Made by a program: the position numbers and the translations under genes. Shown here piece by piece: positions 1 to 11,484 of a DNA stretch of 64,000 bases. Within the stretch, counting starts at the first letter, position 1. The number at the start of each line of letters is the position of its first letter. The notes beneath the pieces are model-generated. The model had not been told where the DNA came from. It did no database searches and saw only the letters and a program-made list of their open reading frames with translations. Location: NCBI GenBank assembly GCA_964036665.1, contig OZ038532.1, forward strand, positions 17,139,037-17,203,036, given 5' to 3'. The stretch comes from Gordius sp. MW1 (Eukaryota > Nematomorpha > Gordioida > Gordea > Gordiidae).

Positions 1-415
1 AAAACAAGAACCAGGGGGGTACCGCTTGTCCGTGAGATATCCATTATGTTCCTTAATGTTATTATGTGCTCTGTCGTCGTACGGCACTTCCTAAACCCTG
101 TTTGATTGTTTTTAATTATTTCATCCACCTCCCTGTAAATTCGATTGTATATAACCTTGATGAATATTTTTGATTCCAGGTTAATGATAGTCACGCCCCG
201 GTAGTTGTTGGGGTTGGATGGATCTCCTTTTTTGAAAAGTTTGTTCAAGTGACCTATTGTCCAGGAGTCCGGTATAACCTCTTTCGTCCAAACTTTCCGA
301 AACAAGTGGGGCAGAAGAGAGCTAGAGATATGGGAGTCAGCTTGTATAGATGTTCCATCGGATCTTTGTCATACTTAGCCCTTAAAAATGAGATCACTCT
401 TTGTTGGTCTTAAAT
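1..415 (-). pseudogene. LINE (non-LTR) reverse transcriptase fragment, cut by window edge
   Basis: On the minus strand, about 100 codons read without a stop and match the N-terminal part of a non-LTR retrotransposon reverse transcriptase. The characteristic LFKKGDPSNPNNYRGVTI block is followed by a KIFIKVIYNRIY segment and then NNQTGFRKCRTT, the usual 'Q-x-GFR-x-GR-S/T' RT motif. Upstream, around 330-360 on the minus strand, a one-base frameshift separates the preceding segment (QQRVISFLRAKYDKD) from the main frame. The catalytic YADD region would lie before position 1 and is not visible. The enzyme would copy element RNA at the integration site. A second, more decayed relic of a related element lies near 58.9-59.7 kb on the same strand. 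The clade (RTE, CR1, Jockey) cannot be fixed from this fragment. Confidence 0.85.
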
Positions 416-748
416 GTAGCCTTTATTTAATACCATCGTGTACCTTTGTTTAGCTTTGGTGTATCTTTTAGCCAACCTTTAGCTATTTGATAGGTTAATT
501 AATTAATGCCCATTTTAATGAACATCAAAAAGTTTGTACAATGGCCAAAATCTTACAATTAATGTCTTTGCTTTTGTACCAAACTTTGTAAAACTTTTTA
601 TTTAATTGATATATATTTGCACTTCTTCACTTCACCACCAAGTTTTTAAAAAGTTATTTTGCTAGAATTATTTTACCTTAATACCGATCGTCCCATAGTG
701 CGAAGGCCATGGCATTTCGTTCATTCTCACATAGACTATTTTCCTTAT
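416..748. other. AT-rich spacer, no gene seen
   Basis: AT-rich sequence between the LINE fragment and the Helitron. Its left part may still be decayed LINE. No open reading frame or clear repeat boundary was recognised. Confidence 0.5.
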
Positions 749-2244
749 TCTATATATATAAAAATCTAAGTCCCTTTTTTGAACGCTAATAACTTTTAGA
801 GTTCTCAACCGATTGCCACCAAATTTGGCCAGATTATTGCCTTAGCATTGTACATGGTTTATAGATACTTTTTATCAACCTGCGACAGCGGGAACCATGT
901 TTTTTAATTTGGTTGGCGCCATCTAGCGGACGTCAGCTAAAACGCTTATCTCGATTATAATTTTATGTTAGAGTTGTGCTCATAGTTTTAAATGTTTTTC
1001 TACTTATCTTTTGTCACATATTTCATTATTTTTATTCACCTTTGGGTTATTTTTTACATTATATATATATCTGTTACAACTAAATAATTAAAAACCGTAA
1101 AACATCAAAAATTTTATAATATAAAAAAGACGCGTGCTCTGTTAAAGGTTTACGTATCTAAACATTTGACGTGAAACTGTTCTTTTTAATAATCAAAGCG
1201 CGCATCAAGAATCACATTTCCTGTTTATAAACCGGATAGTGGTAATAATCCATATATACCATTTTCAAATTTTATTCTTAATTTTATAATTTTTTAGCAA
1301 TAAATTCAATACTAATTTACTTGCGAACATCAAACAATAAATAATTACAATTTTAGGAAAGTTCATCATATTTAAAATCCATATATTTAATATAATTAAA
1401 TATTCATAGCAATGCAATGCTATCTTAAATGCTAATTTCATGTATTAGTAATATTCACTTAACAAAATTTGATCCAGGATAATTGTACAAGTACATGTAG
1501 AGTTATAAGGTAATGTTTTGTTTTTTGTAGTTATTTTATTGATAAGTATGTTAGTTAAGTAATAACCTCAGAGATTTAGAGTCTTTTAACAATAAATTTA
1601 ATACTAATTTACTTGCCAACATCAAGCAATAAATAATTACATCACTACTTTTCTGCATGCATAATTAAAGTTAGTATCATTTCTATTTATCCACTCATAA
1701 CTTTTAGTATTTACCATTAAAGCCCATTAATTTTACTCGCGTATTATCACCTTTTAAATTCTATAATTTTATATTTATTTTAGCATTTCTCCCCTTTTTA
1801 TTATGCCAGAGTATTACAACCAAATTTGACGAGACATTCACAAGAAGCTCTAATACTGTACGTGTATTACCTTATTCTTCATAAGTCCTATCATTGATTT
1901 ACCCTTTATCCATCAACTTTCCCTTGCAGGTTTTATTTTACTATTTACATCATTTTTTACATTATACTTTCAGCCAAAATCTTCATACAGCTCTTTATTA
2001 CCCATACATTATTATAAGCTTTTTATATTTTAATGCTTATATACTCTCATGAATTATTATTAATAAATATTTTATATCGCTCTTAAATGAATATTATGGA
2101 TATTTATTTGCATTAGCATTCGGACCTTTGGCATTATAAATTATTTCATATATGACCCCATTTTAGATTAGTCTTATTAATAGGTTATACTTATTTAACC
2201 ACTTAAGGACTGAGCCAAAGCAACGCTTGGCCGGGTACAGCTAG
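749..2244 (+). mobile_element. Non-autonomous Helitron, about 1.5 kb
   Basis: The left end begins TCTATATATATAAAAATC, the 5'-TC followed by A/T-rich sequence typical of arthropod Helitrons. The right end holds the hairpin GCCAAAGCAACGCTTGGC, then CCGGGTACAG and the terminal CTAG followed by T. A 3' hairpin followed by CTRR is the Helitron signature. The interior (including CTCAACCGATTGCCACCAAATT just inside the left end) has no Rep/helicase coding potential. This copy belongs to the same broad family as those at 8015 and 27193 but is longer and has a different interior. The base preceding TC is T rather than the expected A, so the left boundary may be off by a base or mutated. Confidence 0.7.
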
Positions 2245-2984
2245 TTTCCATATAAAAACTTAATATCAAATTGCAAAACATTTTCCACCATCCACTTCCA
2301 TGTTATTATTTTATTTGTGTTTTCAAATAAATGGCCATTTTAGTATGTCTATCAAAAAATTATGTTTAAGACATGTTAATTTCAAATTATAATACATACG
2401 ACATCAGTTTTTATATCCTCTTAATCGTAATTAATAATTACCATTGCAAATTTCAAAATCATAAATTTTAGTTTAATGACTAAAAATGTGCTAATTAATT
2501 AAAAGTTTAATAGTAAGCAATTTACAAGTAAAATTTTAAATTTTTATATCAAGTAAATATTAAAACCCCTCAAAAACCTAAGGATTTTGCAAAAGAGCAA
2601 TGATTTTTACGACAGTATATATCTTATTTACTCTACACCTTATTTATTTCAATTTTTAATATATACCAACTTAGGGTAAAACTAGAGAGGGAGGATGACA
2701 GGCGTAGTAGTAGGAATAGCTGGTATTAAGCCCTACACTTGCACCCACCACACACCATCAATTAATTACATGCACTAAGGGTATAGTGTAATATAGGCAT
2801 ATAACCCAATTAGATAGAGAGGGAGGGAGGCTCAAAGGATGCCACGATTTCGTATAGGGACTAATTGAATATTCGATATATTGGAAAAGTAAAAACAATA
2901 GGGAAAAAATCATTTTTCAATGTTTTACCCTAAGTTAGTTCTACCACTTAGAGGTTTAAATTTTTTTAGCTATTCAATATCGCT
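2245..2984. other. AT-rich spacer, no gene seen
   Basis: AT-rich DNA without recognisable coding sequence. It contains two short purine-rich stretches (GAGAGGGAGGATGACAGG near 2684 and GAGAGGGAGGGAGG near 2816) that look like low-complexity sequence. Confidence 0.5.
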
Positions 2985-3165
2985 CTATTGAGCGTCGAAA
3001 AGGATCAAAAATGGTCATTTTCGCAACTTTGAATCGAAATATTTAAAAAACCTGACGTATAGGAAAAAAACGAAAACTTATTTGTGTTCACCACAAAAAA
3101 CTCTATCAGAATATGTTGACCGTTTCCCGGTTGATTACACAAGACCATTATTTGTTGACTAGTGT
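2985..3165. repeat. Diverged dispersed repeat with inverted copy at 33.2 kb
   Basis: The stretch around AAAAACCTGACGTATAGGAA, continuing through GTGTTCACCACAAAAAACTC and GGTTGATTACACAAGACC, is found in reverse-complement form near 33205-33375 (TATACGTCAAGTTTTTAAAA, GTGATGAACACGGAT, GGCTGATTACACAGGACT). The order of the matching blocks is kept. The modest ORFs running through both copies do not preserve a shared protein, so this looks like a non-coding repeat rather than a gene. Confidence 0.5.
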
Positions 3166-3426
3166 TATTGAATAAGAGAGATAGCATTTTTTGCTTCATT
3201 GCCAATCCCTGTGTCCTTGGACCAATCTTTTTTGTCAAACGTTCTACGTCTATTGGATGTAATATTAATAGCCTTCGATCTTTGTTAATACACATCATTT
3301 TTAATTTTAGTGAGAAATCTTTTGTACAAGTATAAATTGTAGCGCTTGACTATCTTTTCCTAACAAAGTCTTGGTAAATTTAACATTTAGGATAAGGTAA
3401 CACATACTTTTAAATATGTTGTCGCA

Positions 3427-4150
3427 CAGTGGTTCTTAACCTTTTTATACGCGCGGTCCCCCAAATATTTTATAATTTGTTTGCGGCCCCCCAGTTTTTC
3501 ATAATAATTTATATTTGTTATATTATCTATAATATACTGATTGTCTATTATTTTTTATTTTATTATATAGTAAACATAAAACACAACTTTATTATTTCAT
3601 TATCTATTTAAAATTTAAATAGATAATGAAATAATAATAACATAGAAACTTCATAATTAAACATAAAAATAATGTTTAAAATAAAAAATATATGCATTCG
3701 GAAACATATTTAATGAGATCTCTTCTGCTGAACACTTCAGCCAATTTGTTAATTCTTGGTTCAATTGATTGTAATGCTATCCTTATGCAGGAATCTAGTC
3801 GCAATCGATTGCGTTTTTAGTTTTTATATCCACCATAGTTGAGAAGCCTTTTTCACACAAATATGTACTAGCGAAAGGCAGCAAATTTTGAATTGCTGCT
3901 GAAAATAATGGAGTCTGCGCGAATTTGTATCCAAAATTGCGGCAAACTTTTAGTTTTAAACAAAGATTTTAAATTACAATCATTTATTAATTCTAATAAT
4001 TTTTTAAGGCAACGAGTTCGAATCCCCAGGTGAGTATTTTTCTAAAGCTTTTCTGAATATTTTTATTTTACTCTAAAAAAATTTGGCGGCCCCCCGGCAA
4101 ACTTCTCGCGACCCCCTAGGGGGTCGCGACCCCTAGGTTAAGAAACACTG
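3427..4150 (-). mobile_element. hAT-type DNA transposon relic with transposase C-terminus
   Basis: The ends are near-perfect inverted repeats: CAGTGGTTCTTAACCTTTTT on the left and GGTTAAGAAACACTG on the right, the form known from Charlie-like hAT elements. Between about 3700 and 3930 the minus strand decodes to a broken hAT dimerisation domain: LLPFASTYLCEKGFSTMVDIK, then an IALQSIEPRINKLAE stretch. This matches the 'STYLCE-x-GFS' signature of ZBED5/FAM200-like hAT transposases. Stops and indels make it non-functional. An AT palindrome sits near 3587-3640, where a run of TTATTATTTCATTATCTATTT is followed by its complement. No convincing 8-bp target duplication remains. Confidence 0.75.
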
Positions 4151-5340
4151 GCTAGCATTTCATTCAATAGTGCCCCTTAAATGTCCCACAAATGATAATC
4201 TAAGTCTTGATAAAAACTTTGTGTGGGTGGCGTTATCATATCAAATGTCTAGCATCATTCAACTAACACTACAGGCAAGGTAATTTGGCATATATTATTT
4301 TTCATTAATTATATATAGGCATTAGCATATCATTTGCATGTGAATGAATCCTAAAATTCCAAGAAAACACGAGCATGATATTTTAAAGGCGACATAAACT
4401 TATAGAACTAAGAGATTGAGGAAAAATTTTGCATAACAAATAATATAAAAACTACATATATTTTTCCTTGAGTTGAAAGTATGCTAAAAATATATATGAG
4501 ATAAGGCGATATTTTTGTTAACCCAGTAAAAGCGGCAGATTTTAAATAATGTAGCTTGGAGGGGGGGGGGGGGGTACAGATGGGCCCCTCCCTAAGATCC
4601 AAATCCTTACCCCCTTAACCCTCCTTAAATAAAAATATTGGTCTCTTTGGTTCCCTCAAGCAATTTTTTTCAATTAAGTACACTTTTTCGCTTCGTTTTT
4701 CATCAACACACAATACGATTAAAAATGGCAAGTAATTAAAGTTTAGGCTACTTTTATAACCGTTGCATCCGAATAATATGTTTAATCAATGGGTTAGTAT
4801 ATTCTATTATATTTATTAGCTAATTTATTGTATTATTAAAGTGGGAAAAGGGTAGTCTCAAAAGACTATTATAGGTGTTTTGTTCATTCTTTCAGTTAAT
4901 TCAAATTCTATATAGGAAAACAAAAAGAATTAAAGCCTTCCCATATAATTTTATCTAATAAATGTTGTAGCTCCTCAAGTATTGACAAGTCATTTTTTTT
5001 TCAAATTAAACCCATTATTCTTGTATGTGCGATGTAATAAACACGAGTTAAGTTTGGCCTTGAAGACAAATCATTATTACTCTTCTCTAAATCTAACTAC
5101 TCACCATGCAAGAGTCGATAAATAAACTATATAAACTCGTTAAATAGATGTGCAGTGAAATGATCAGCAAAATATAGTTAATGACTTAACTTCATAACAA
5201 TTAACCCGCTGTAAAGATTATTGTAGACTATATCAATATTTGCAAAAATTTAAAACACGCAATTAATTGCTATTATACGAACCAATTTTACAATATATGG
5301 AAAGGACCGAGTTTAAATATTGACCTTTATAATTTTTTAA
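4151..5340. other. AT-rich spacer with a G-run fragment
   Basis: No gene seen. Around 4550-4612 a 16-base G run and flanking GTAGCTTGGAG/GGGCCCCTCCC resemble a broken copy of the small palindromic element family with GGGCGTAGCC ends found elsewhere in the window. Confidence 0.45.
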
Positions 5341-5354
5341 TTGTAGATCAACAG

Positions 5355-5412
5355 TTTTATGGGATATAGGCTAAATCCCGAAAAGGCACAATCCCGAAGC
5401 TACGATAATGCT
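5355..5412. repeat. Short dispersed repeat, three copies in window
   Basis: The block GGCTAAATCCCGAAAAGGC followed by ACAATCCCGAAGCTACGATA recurs inverted at 9318-9362 (TCGGGATTATGCGCTTTCGGG) and at 41805-41862 (ATCGTAGTTTCGGGATTATA). The first two copies face each other over 4 kb and could be termini of one larger decayed element containing the region between them, or independent small insertions. Confidence 0.45.
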
Positions 5413-5857
5413 ACTGCTACGATTTTCAAATTTCCATATGTTTTTAATTTTAAACTTTTATCATATCCCCGATAATATTATGTAGTTTCAATCAATTCAA
5501 GAGCTAGAATTGGGTGCAACCTTTACAATTCTTACATTTAATTTGTTAAATTTATAATGAAATATTTTTACCCACCAGGATTATAAAGATCAAAATAAGG
5601 GTTTCACATTATAAAAAATATTATCACTTTTTTGAAGCTTTTCATACTTGTTGTTATCCTATATATAATTTTTATTACTTTCAATTAATTCAAGAAGCCA
5701 GATTTGGGTGCAATGTTTAATATCTACTTGTACATGAAAATTTATAAAATCTGGAACAAATTTATATATATTGTTAGCTTTATACAATAAAACATTTAAT
5801 ATTATTGTTTTAATATTTTATAAGACTTTGTATGCATTATGATTGATTGACAATTAG

Positions 5858-7024
5858 TGATGCGGAAAAACCGAGAAAAATCTCGGTCTCGTCTCGTCTC
5901 GTCTCGAAAAACCGAGACGAGACGAGAATTTGAAAAATGGAGTCGAGATCGAGACGAGAATTTTGAGGTCGAGACGAGACGATACGAGATTTTCTCGGCG
6001 AGATCTCGACTTTTTATTGATCGTTAGATTTTAGTAAATTATTGTGTATTTTAATTTACATTTAAGGCATTAAGTGTAAATCAATATGTATGGAATATAT
6101 TTGATATTAAAAAAAATCCCAAATGTAGTTAATATTAAATATTTTTGCAAAAAAATTAAAATTTGGCAATCATTTACCTAAGTATGGTTGATTTTTGTCA
6201 TACATTTAAATACGTACTCATTAATTTAAAGTTTAAACCTTATGTTCTTAATTCTATAATAACGCTGCTTTTATTGTTGTTTTTACAACGTATTAATTTG
6301 TGCAACTAGTTATCAATTCTGTAAATAATAATAACATCATTAAATGTCACTCGCACTTTGTGGTTTATAGCGCTATAGTAAACATGCAATAAACACTATG
6401 GGCTATAATTAATGATGGTTATATTAATGGACTTAAACATTTGCCTTAAATATGTTAAGGTCTACTTTGAAGCATTAGCAAAGGTTAATAAAGGGTCTCA
6501 TTTTGCTCAATTATGCAACTAAATTAACTATAAGCGAACTTATAATTTTCGAAGTCCATTTATAGTTGACAGACACAGTGAATTTAATACAAATATTATA
6601 ATTTGCTAGAACAATAAAATTTAATTTTTTTATATTTCAAATTTATCTATAGTTTTTTTAGTCTGCACTTTTTATAGAAAAGGTTATTTTTATGAGTTGA
6701 TTCATATCTTTATATTGTCAATGAGATGTCGTGTCCCGCTAAATCTTTAAAAAGTTTGTGTATTAAAGTTTTTCTAAAAATATAAAATTTGCCATTTGGA
6801 TTTTTGGACACTCATTTATATTTTTAATAAAACAGGAGAAATTTTTATTCCGTATATATTTTTATTTAAAAGTCGAGACGAGACGAGAATTCTCGTCGAG
6901 ACGATACGAGACCTAGATTTTTCTAAACCGAGACGAGACGAGATCGAGATTTTCTTAATCGCTCCCGAGACGAGACGAGATTTTGTTTTCGAGACCGAGA
7001 CGAGACGAGATCGAAACACTATTG
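5858..7024. mobile_element. Element bounded by GAGACGAGAC arrays
   Basis: Two clusters of GTCTCGTCTCG / GAGACGAGACG repeats lie at 5880-6010 and 6870-7015 and bracket about 850 bp of AT-rich DNA. The outermost sequences are inverted relative to each other: TTAGTGATGCGG on the left and TCGAAACACTATTG on the right share a TAGTG/CACTA end. The small ORFs through the right cluster, rich in Arg/Glu/Asp/Thr/Ser, are direct products of the five-base periodicity and are not genes. No transposase is visible, so this would be a non-autonomous element whose subterminal regions are expanded GAGAC arrays. Confidence 0.5.
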
Positions 7025-7512
7025 ACAATCTTTTAAAGAATGGTTATACTTTTAAAAAGTTAATTTAGATTCTGTTGTCTAACATTAAGTGTATTAAAAA
7101 TTTTATTATTAATTTAGGTAATCAAAATTCATTTAAATAGTTTGAGGAGTTTATATTTTATATTATTAATGCTAAGCAATTTAATACTCTAAAAAATTAT
7201 AAATTATTGTACTTATCATACTAATGTGTGTTCATAAAAACTCAATATATAACTTTCTTTTCATTCTACAACAAATTAAATTTGATACCTTATTTTATAT
7301 GTTCTTATTATTACAAAGAGATTTAGTAAGCAATATATAATTAAATTTTTAGTGATAATGTTTTTTATTTTTTAATAAATTAAAGTGTAGGAGTGAAAAA
7401 TATTCCCTACTTTCACTTGTTTTTTCAATGTTCATGGATGTGTTTAGCAAATCTATTTTAATGAATATTATCTTTCATTACTGATGATTTAAGTTAAAAT
7501 CACTTATTAAAA

Positions 7513-7700
7513 TCTTATATATAAAAATGAAATTATGTTTGTGTGTATGTTTGTGTTTATGCCGCCACCAATTTTGAAAAACTACCAGACCGATTTGGCA
7601 AAGTTCACAGTTTATTCCCCATACTCCGGAGCATGTTTTAAGATTTGTTTGAGCCAAATCGGTCCAGTAGTTTTCGAGGGGTCACGTTTTTTTGTTTTAT
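7513..7700 (+). mobile_element. 5'-end fragment of a Helitron
   Basis: This fragment starts A|TCTTATATATAAAAATGAAA and continues through GCCGCCACCAATTTTGAAAA, CCAGACCGATTTGGC and CTCCGGAGCATGTTTTAAGA, the same 5' sequence as the copies at 8015 and 27193. After the AGTAGTTTTCGAG block the match is lost and no hairpin/CTAG 3' end follows. The copy is 3'-truncated or was ended elsewhere. Confidence 0.65.
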
Positions 7701-8014
7701 ACGTTGTTTTATACGTTTTAGCACTTAATAATGACGTCATATGACGTATAGTATATGAAGCTTAAATGTTTTAGTGCTGCATAAAATTTTTCTTTCATAT
7801 TAAATCAGGTCAGACCCGTTACCATATGAATGAACCAGAGGAATATAAACATTAGATTCTACAAAGTATTTTAGGTCATGGTTATGCGTTTATTTTGTAG
7901 AAGAAACTTAAATTACATTTAAAACTCAGTGACATTTCTTTAAGGCTTATGCTAAACTTTACCTTAAATAAATTGCTTAGCAATTAATAAGCATTAATAT
8001 GCTCTTCCCCAATA

Positions 8015-9008
8015 TCTTATATATAAAAATGAAACTATGTATGTTTGTGTGTATGCCGCCACCAATTTTGGAAAACTACCAGACCGATTTGGCTTAAAAT
8101 TTCACACTTTATTCCTGACACTCCGGAGCATGTTTTAAGATTTGTTCGAGACAATTGGACCAGTAGTTTTCGAGATATTTTTTATACGTTTAATAAATCG
8201 TCAATCAAACGCAACCTCATGACATACTGCGTATCTAAATGAAACTATGTGTGTGCATGTGCAGCATGCGTGTAGGTAGTGTTGTGATAAATGTAGTCAT
8301 ATGCTGTGGAAAATGGAAACTTTTTACGATTTAAAACATTAAATTACATGGGCGTACGCAGAGGGGGGGGGGCTGCCCCCCATAATTTAGAATAAAAAAA
8401 ATTTTCAATACGAAAAACCTTAAAAATTAAAAAAAATTATGTTTTGCCCACCCCCCAGTTAGTCACTGCCCTTTCTTAATTAACCAATGCCCCTCCCTAA
8501 TTAGCCACTGCCAAAATTTTGGATAGTCGATGACCTTTTTTTGCCCTCAGGAAAATTTTTGGTAAGGACAATTTTTGGATGTCGAGACCTTTTTTTTGCT
8601 CGCTAAAAAATTTTTAAATTATTTTTTTTTGGTGTCAGGGAAATTTTTTTTAATTCTGCCTCACCCTAATTCAAAACCTGCGTACGCCCATGTTAAATCA
8701 GTCATTTTTTTGCTTATTTTTCACGTCAATTATTAATATTATAGGACGGTCGTGTCCCCTCCTGCGTGATTATAAAAATACATATTTTATGAAGATGAAA
8801 GAAAGAAATCCCTGCGTGGCTAAATAAATTAAAGTGGGCCTGGGCCTTGGACCCTCTTTAACTATCTATTTAAAATTTTTTGCATACTAAACACTTACCA
8901 ATTATATTTGATATATTCTTAATCTATTGAAATTTATCTATAAGATGATATATATTCTGCTAATACACCCGGGTAAATGGCAAAACAACGTTTGCCGGGT
9001 TCATCTAG
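8015..9008 (+). mobile_element. Non-autonomous Helitron carrying a nested insertion
   Basis: The 5' end is A|TCTTATATATAAAAATGAAA. The 3' end contains GGCAAAACAACGTTTGCC (hairpin with a 6-bp stem), then GGGTTCAT and CTAG followed by T. This gives the full A-TC...CTAG-T Helitron arrangement. The interior carries no replicase. The copy is 994 bp long because another element (8347-8691) is inserted. The 27193-27533 copy shows what a short version without the insert looks like, with closely similar 5' and 3' ends. Confidence 0.75.
8347..8691. mobile_element. Palindrome-ended MITE nested in a Helitron
   Basis: Left terminus CATGGGCGTACGCAGAGGGG and right terminus CCTGCGTACGCCCATG form an inverted repeat. 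The interior holds G and C runs, CTGCCCCCC, and AT-rich filler. It is flanked by TTA on both sides (ATTA|CATGGG and CCCATG|TTAA). The family recurs at 11182, 11877, 16697, 21634, 32274 and 37523 in variants with GGGCGTAGCC or GGGCGTACCC ends. Confidence 0.65.
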
Positions 9009-11181
9009 TATTAGTATACAAATCATTTGCCTTTTATAATTGAAATCAGTAAGAAACTTACGAGTTATCTAAAAATCTCCTGCACTTTTACAGTTCCACT
9101 GAAATTAAAGCTGATACATTTAAAAAAGAAAATCGAGTAAGTTGTTACTTAATAAGTATTTATAAAACAAGAAATAAATTTTATTTATATATCAGAAATT
9201 AAATCATACACTTGTAAATACATGTATATGGATATTTGCAATTACAAATATGGGATGTGGGGTGACTAAAAGGTGAGGCTGGACTTGGGATAGGCTTAGG
9301 ATTTTTAGATGTTTTGTAGCATTGAAATTCGGGATTATGCGCTTTCGGGAATTAGCCTAAGAACCAGTTTTATTACCATAGTCAAATTTTTTAGTGAATA
9401 ATAACGCCCTTTAGGTCAATGTTAAAAAACTTCTAAATGTTGTAAAGATGTTCTTATTTTAGTTAACTCCTTTAATAAGGGTATGATTTAGAAATGAGTT
9501 AAATTTTTTTTGGTTCTGCAAGAATCTTGAGGATCGAGCCAAGACGCAATAGTTAGTGAATTAATTTTTTTTTATTTCTTGTTCAACATATATTAAAATT
9601 AAATGGACCAACTCTTGTTGTATTATTAAAAGTCATTTTAACAAACTTACATATTGTTGGAAATCATTTAAAATTAATATTATTTTGCTGAGGGCACAAT
9701 TTTATTGACCTTGTGAGTGCGAGGTAATCAAAAGAGAGTAGGCCTAAACTAAATTGTCAGCATAATATTAGGATGGATTGGAAGAGGTGAGATGAAGCAA
9801 TCAGGTGAGGTAGTATAAGAAGATAACTTTCATTAAAGGTAGTTGGTCATAAAGTTCGACAAATAGGTATGCCAAAATTTTTAGCTGCCCTTTACGATCT
9901 TCTCACATGAGTAAACTTAAATTTTGCCCCCCCCCCCTCAGGGTACAAAGCTAGCTACGCCAGTATGCCCAGCTATCATATCAATATTAAAAATCATTTC
10001 ACTTATTCTTTTGTTTATGAGGCACATAATTTTAAAACATTATAGGCTGCCAAAAATGCGAAAAATTCCCTAAATTCGTCCTATGGAAATTGAACTCTAA
10101 ATTTGAAAGCCTTTCAAAATGTTAACAGCTTTGATGCAAATTTAGAATGAGATTATAATATTATGATTTATTATGTTATAAAATTATTTATGGTTAGGAT
10201 ATTTTAAACGACTTCAATTTGAAATCAACAAAAAAATTGTTTTTATTAAACTAAATCGACATAGAAACATACGAAATTTTTAATTTCTTTTCCCCATTTT
10301 TAAAAAAAAGGAGGGAATACGTCTACCTTGCTGTTTTTTCTGCTAATACCTTGCATACTAATTAGGTATGTATATTAATTATAAATAACTTTTTCCAAGT
10401 ATTTAGGCTGATTTGCATATTGCCTTAAGGGCTTTTCATATGCACTGTTACACTTCCTATATTGTAAATCTTAAAAATGACTTAATTAATTTTGTTTAAT
10501 CTTAAATCTAATTGTTTAGATAATCATTATAAAATGAGTCAAAAGTCTCATTAAAACCAAACTTATAATAAGTATAAAGCTAATGTGATTTTAAAAATTG
10601 CCATAAACAAACTATTAAAAATTGTATCCTCATATAGGTTTCATCATATTAAGATGTGTTCTTAATGCTTTAGATTAGTATGACAACATGTTAATATACT
10701 GTAGCTGATTTGAATTTATTGGGTGATATGAAATTTTTTCTATAATTGTGGCTTGTATTTTATAATGTTTTTGATTGTTGTGCTTGATATAATCAATAGT
10801 CATGTTTTTAAATTTTAATAAAATATAATAAACTACCAAATAGATATTGGTAATTGCTGAGGAAAATTCTTCAGTTAATTAACAATTGAAATCTATATTT
10901 AAGCCAATTTCTAAAAATGGATGAAAATATGTAATAAAATCTATAAAATAAGTATACCTTCAAGATATCTATTTGATGTAATCAAATTCAGGTCTCATTG
11001 AAAAGTTCATTATTTTACCGATAATCTAATATTAATGTACACAAGAAGGGGATTTTTGGCTAAACCCTTTCCCTTCATGCAGATCCTAAAGAACAAAATT
11101 AATGCCTTAAAAAATTATTATTTTAAGTTACAACATAGAACTCAGTTTAATTTTTTAAATAATTTAATTAAAAATTGTGAT
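9009..11181. other. AT-rich intergenic DNA with small repeat fragments
   Basis: No gene seen. It includes the inverted GGGATT...CGGGAATTAGCC repeat at 9318-9362. Near 9925-9985 a fragment (GCCCCCCCCCCTCAGGG with TAGCTACGCCAG) resembles one end of the GGGCGTAGCC-type MITE. The remainder is low-complexity A/T sequence. Confidence 0.45.
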
Positions 11182-11345
11182 CATGGGTGTAGCCAAGGGG
11201 GGTAGGGAGGGGTGGTTGTCCCCCCTCTAAATCCTAAAATTTGTTTAAATTTATTAAATCTATAACTAAAATTTCATAAAATAATCATTTTGCCCCTCCC
11301 TTCATCATTATTGCCCCCATCTAACCCCAATGCTGGCTACGATGA
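11182..11345. mobile_element. GGGCGTAGCC-type MITE, diverged copy
   Basis: Left end CATGGGTGTAGCCAAGGGGG and right end CAATGCTGGCTACGATGA are imperfect inverted repeats. The interior has the typical G-rich left and CCCCTCCC right halves. It is non-coding. The ORF that overlaps its right part on the minus strand is an artefact of this repeat. Confidence 0.5.
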
Positions 11346-11484
11346 CTGGAGTGAATGCTTTATATCTTTTAATTATTATAAACTTCCAATGGCAATAATA
11401 TTCCTTATGAAAACGTTTTAAAATCAAAATTATAGAAGTTACCAGAATACTTAAACGTCTGAAAAAGCTTTGTAAATTTGTATA

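Noticed and set aside
6796..7068. Pair of Arg/Glu/Thr-rich ORFs on opposite strands
   Set aside because: They are produced by GAGACGAGACG periodicity in a transposable element end.
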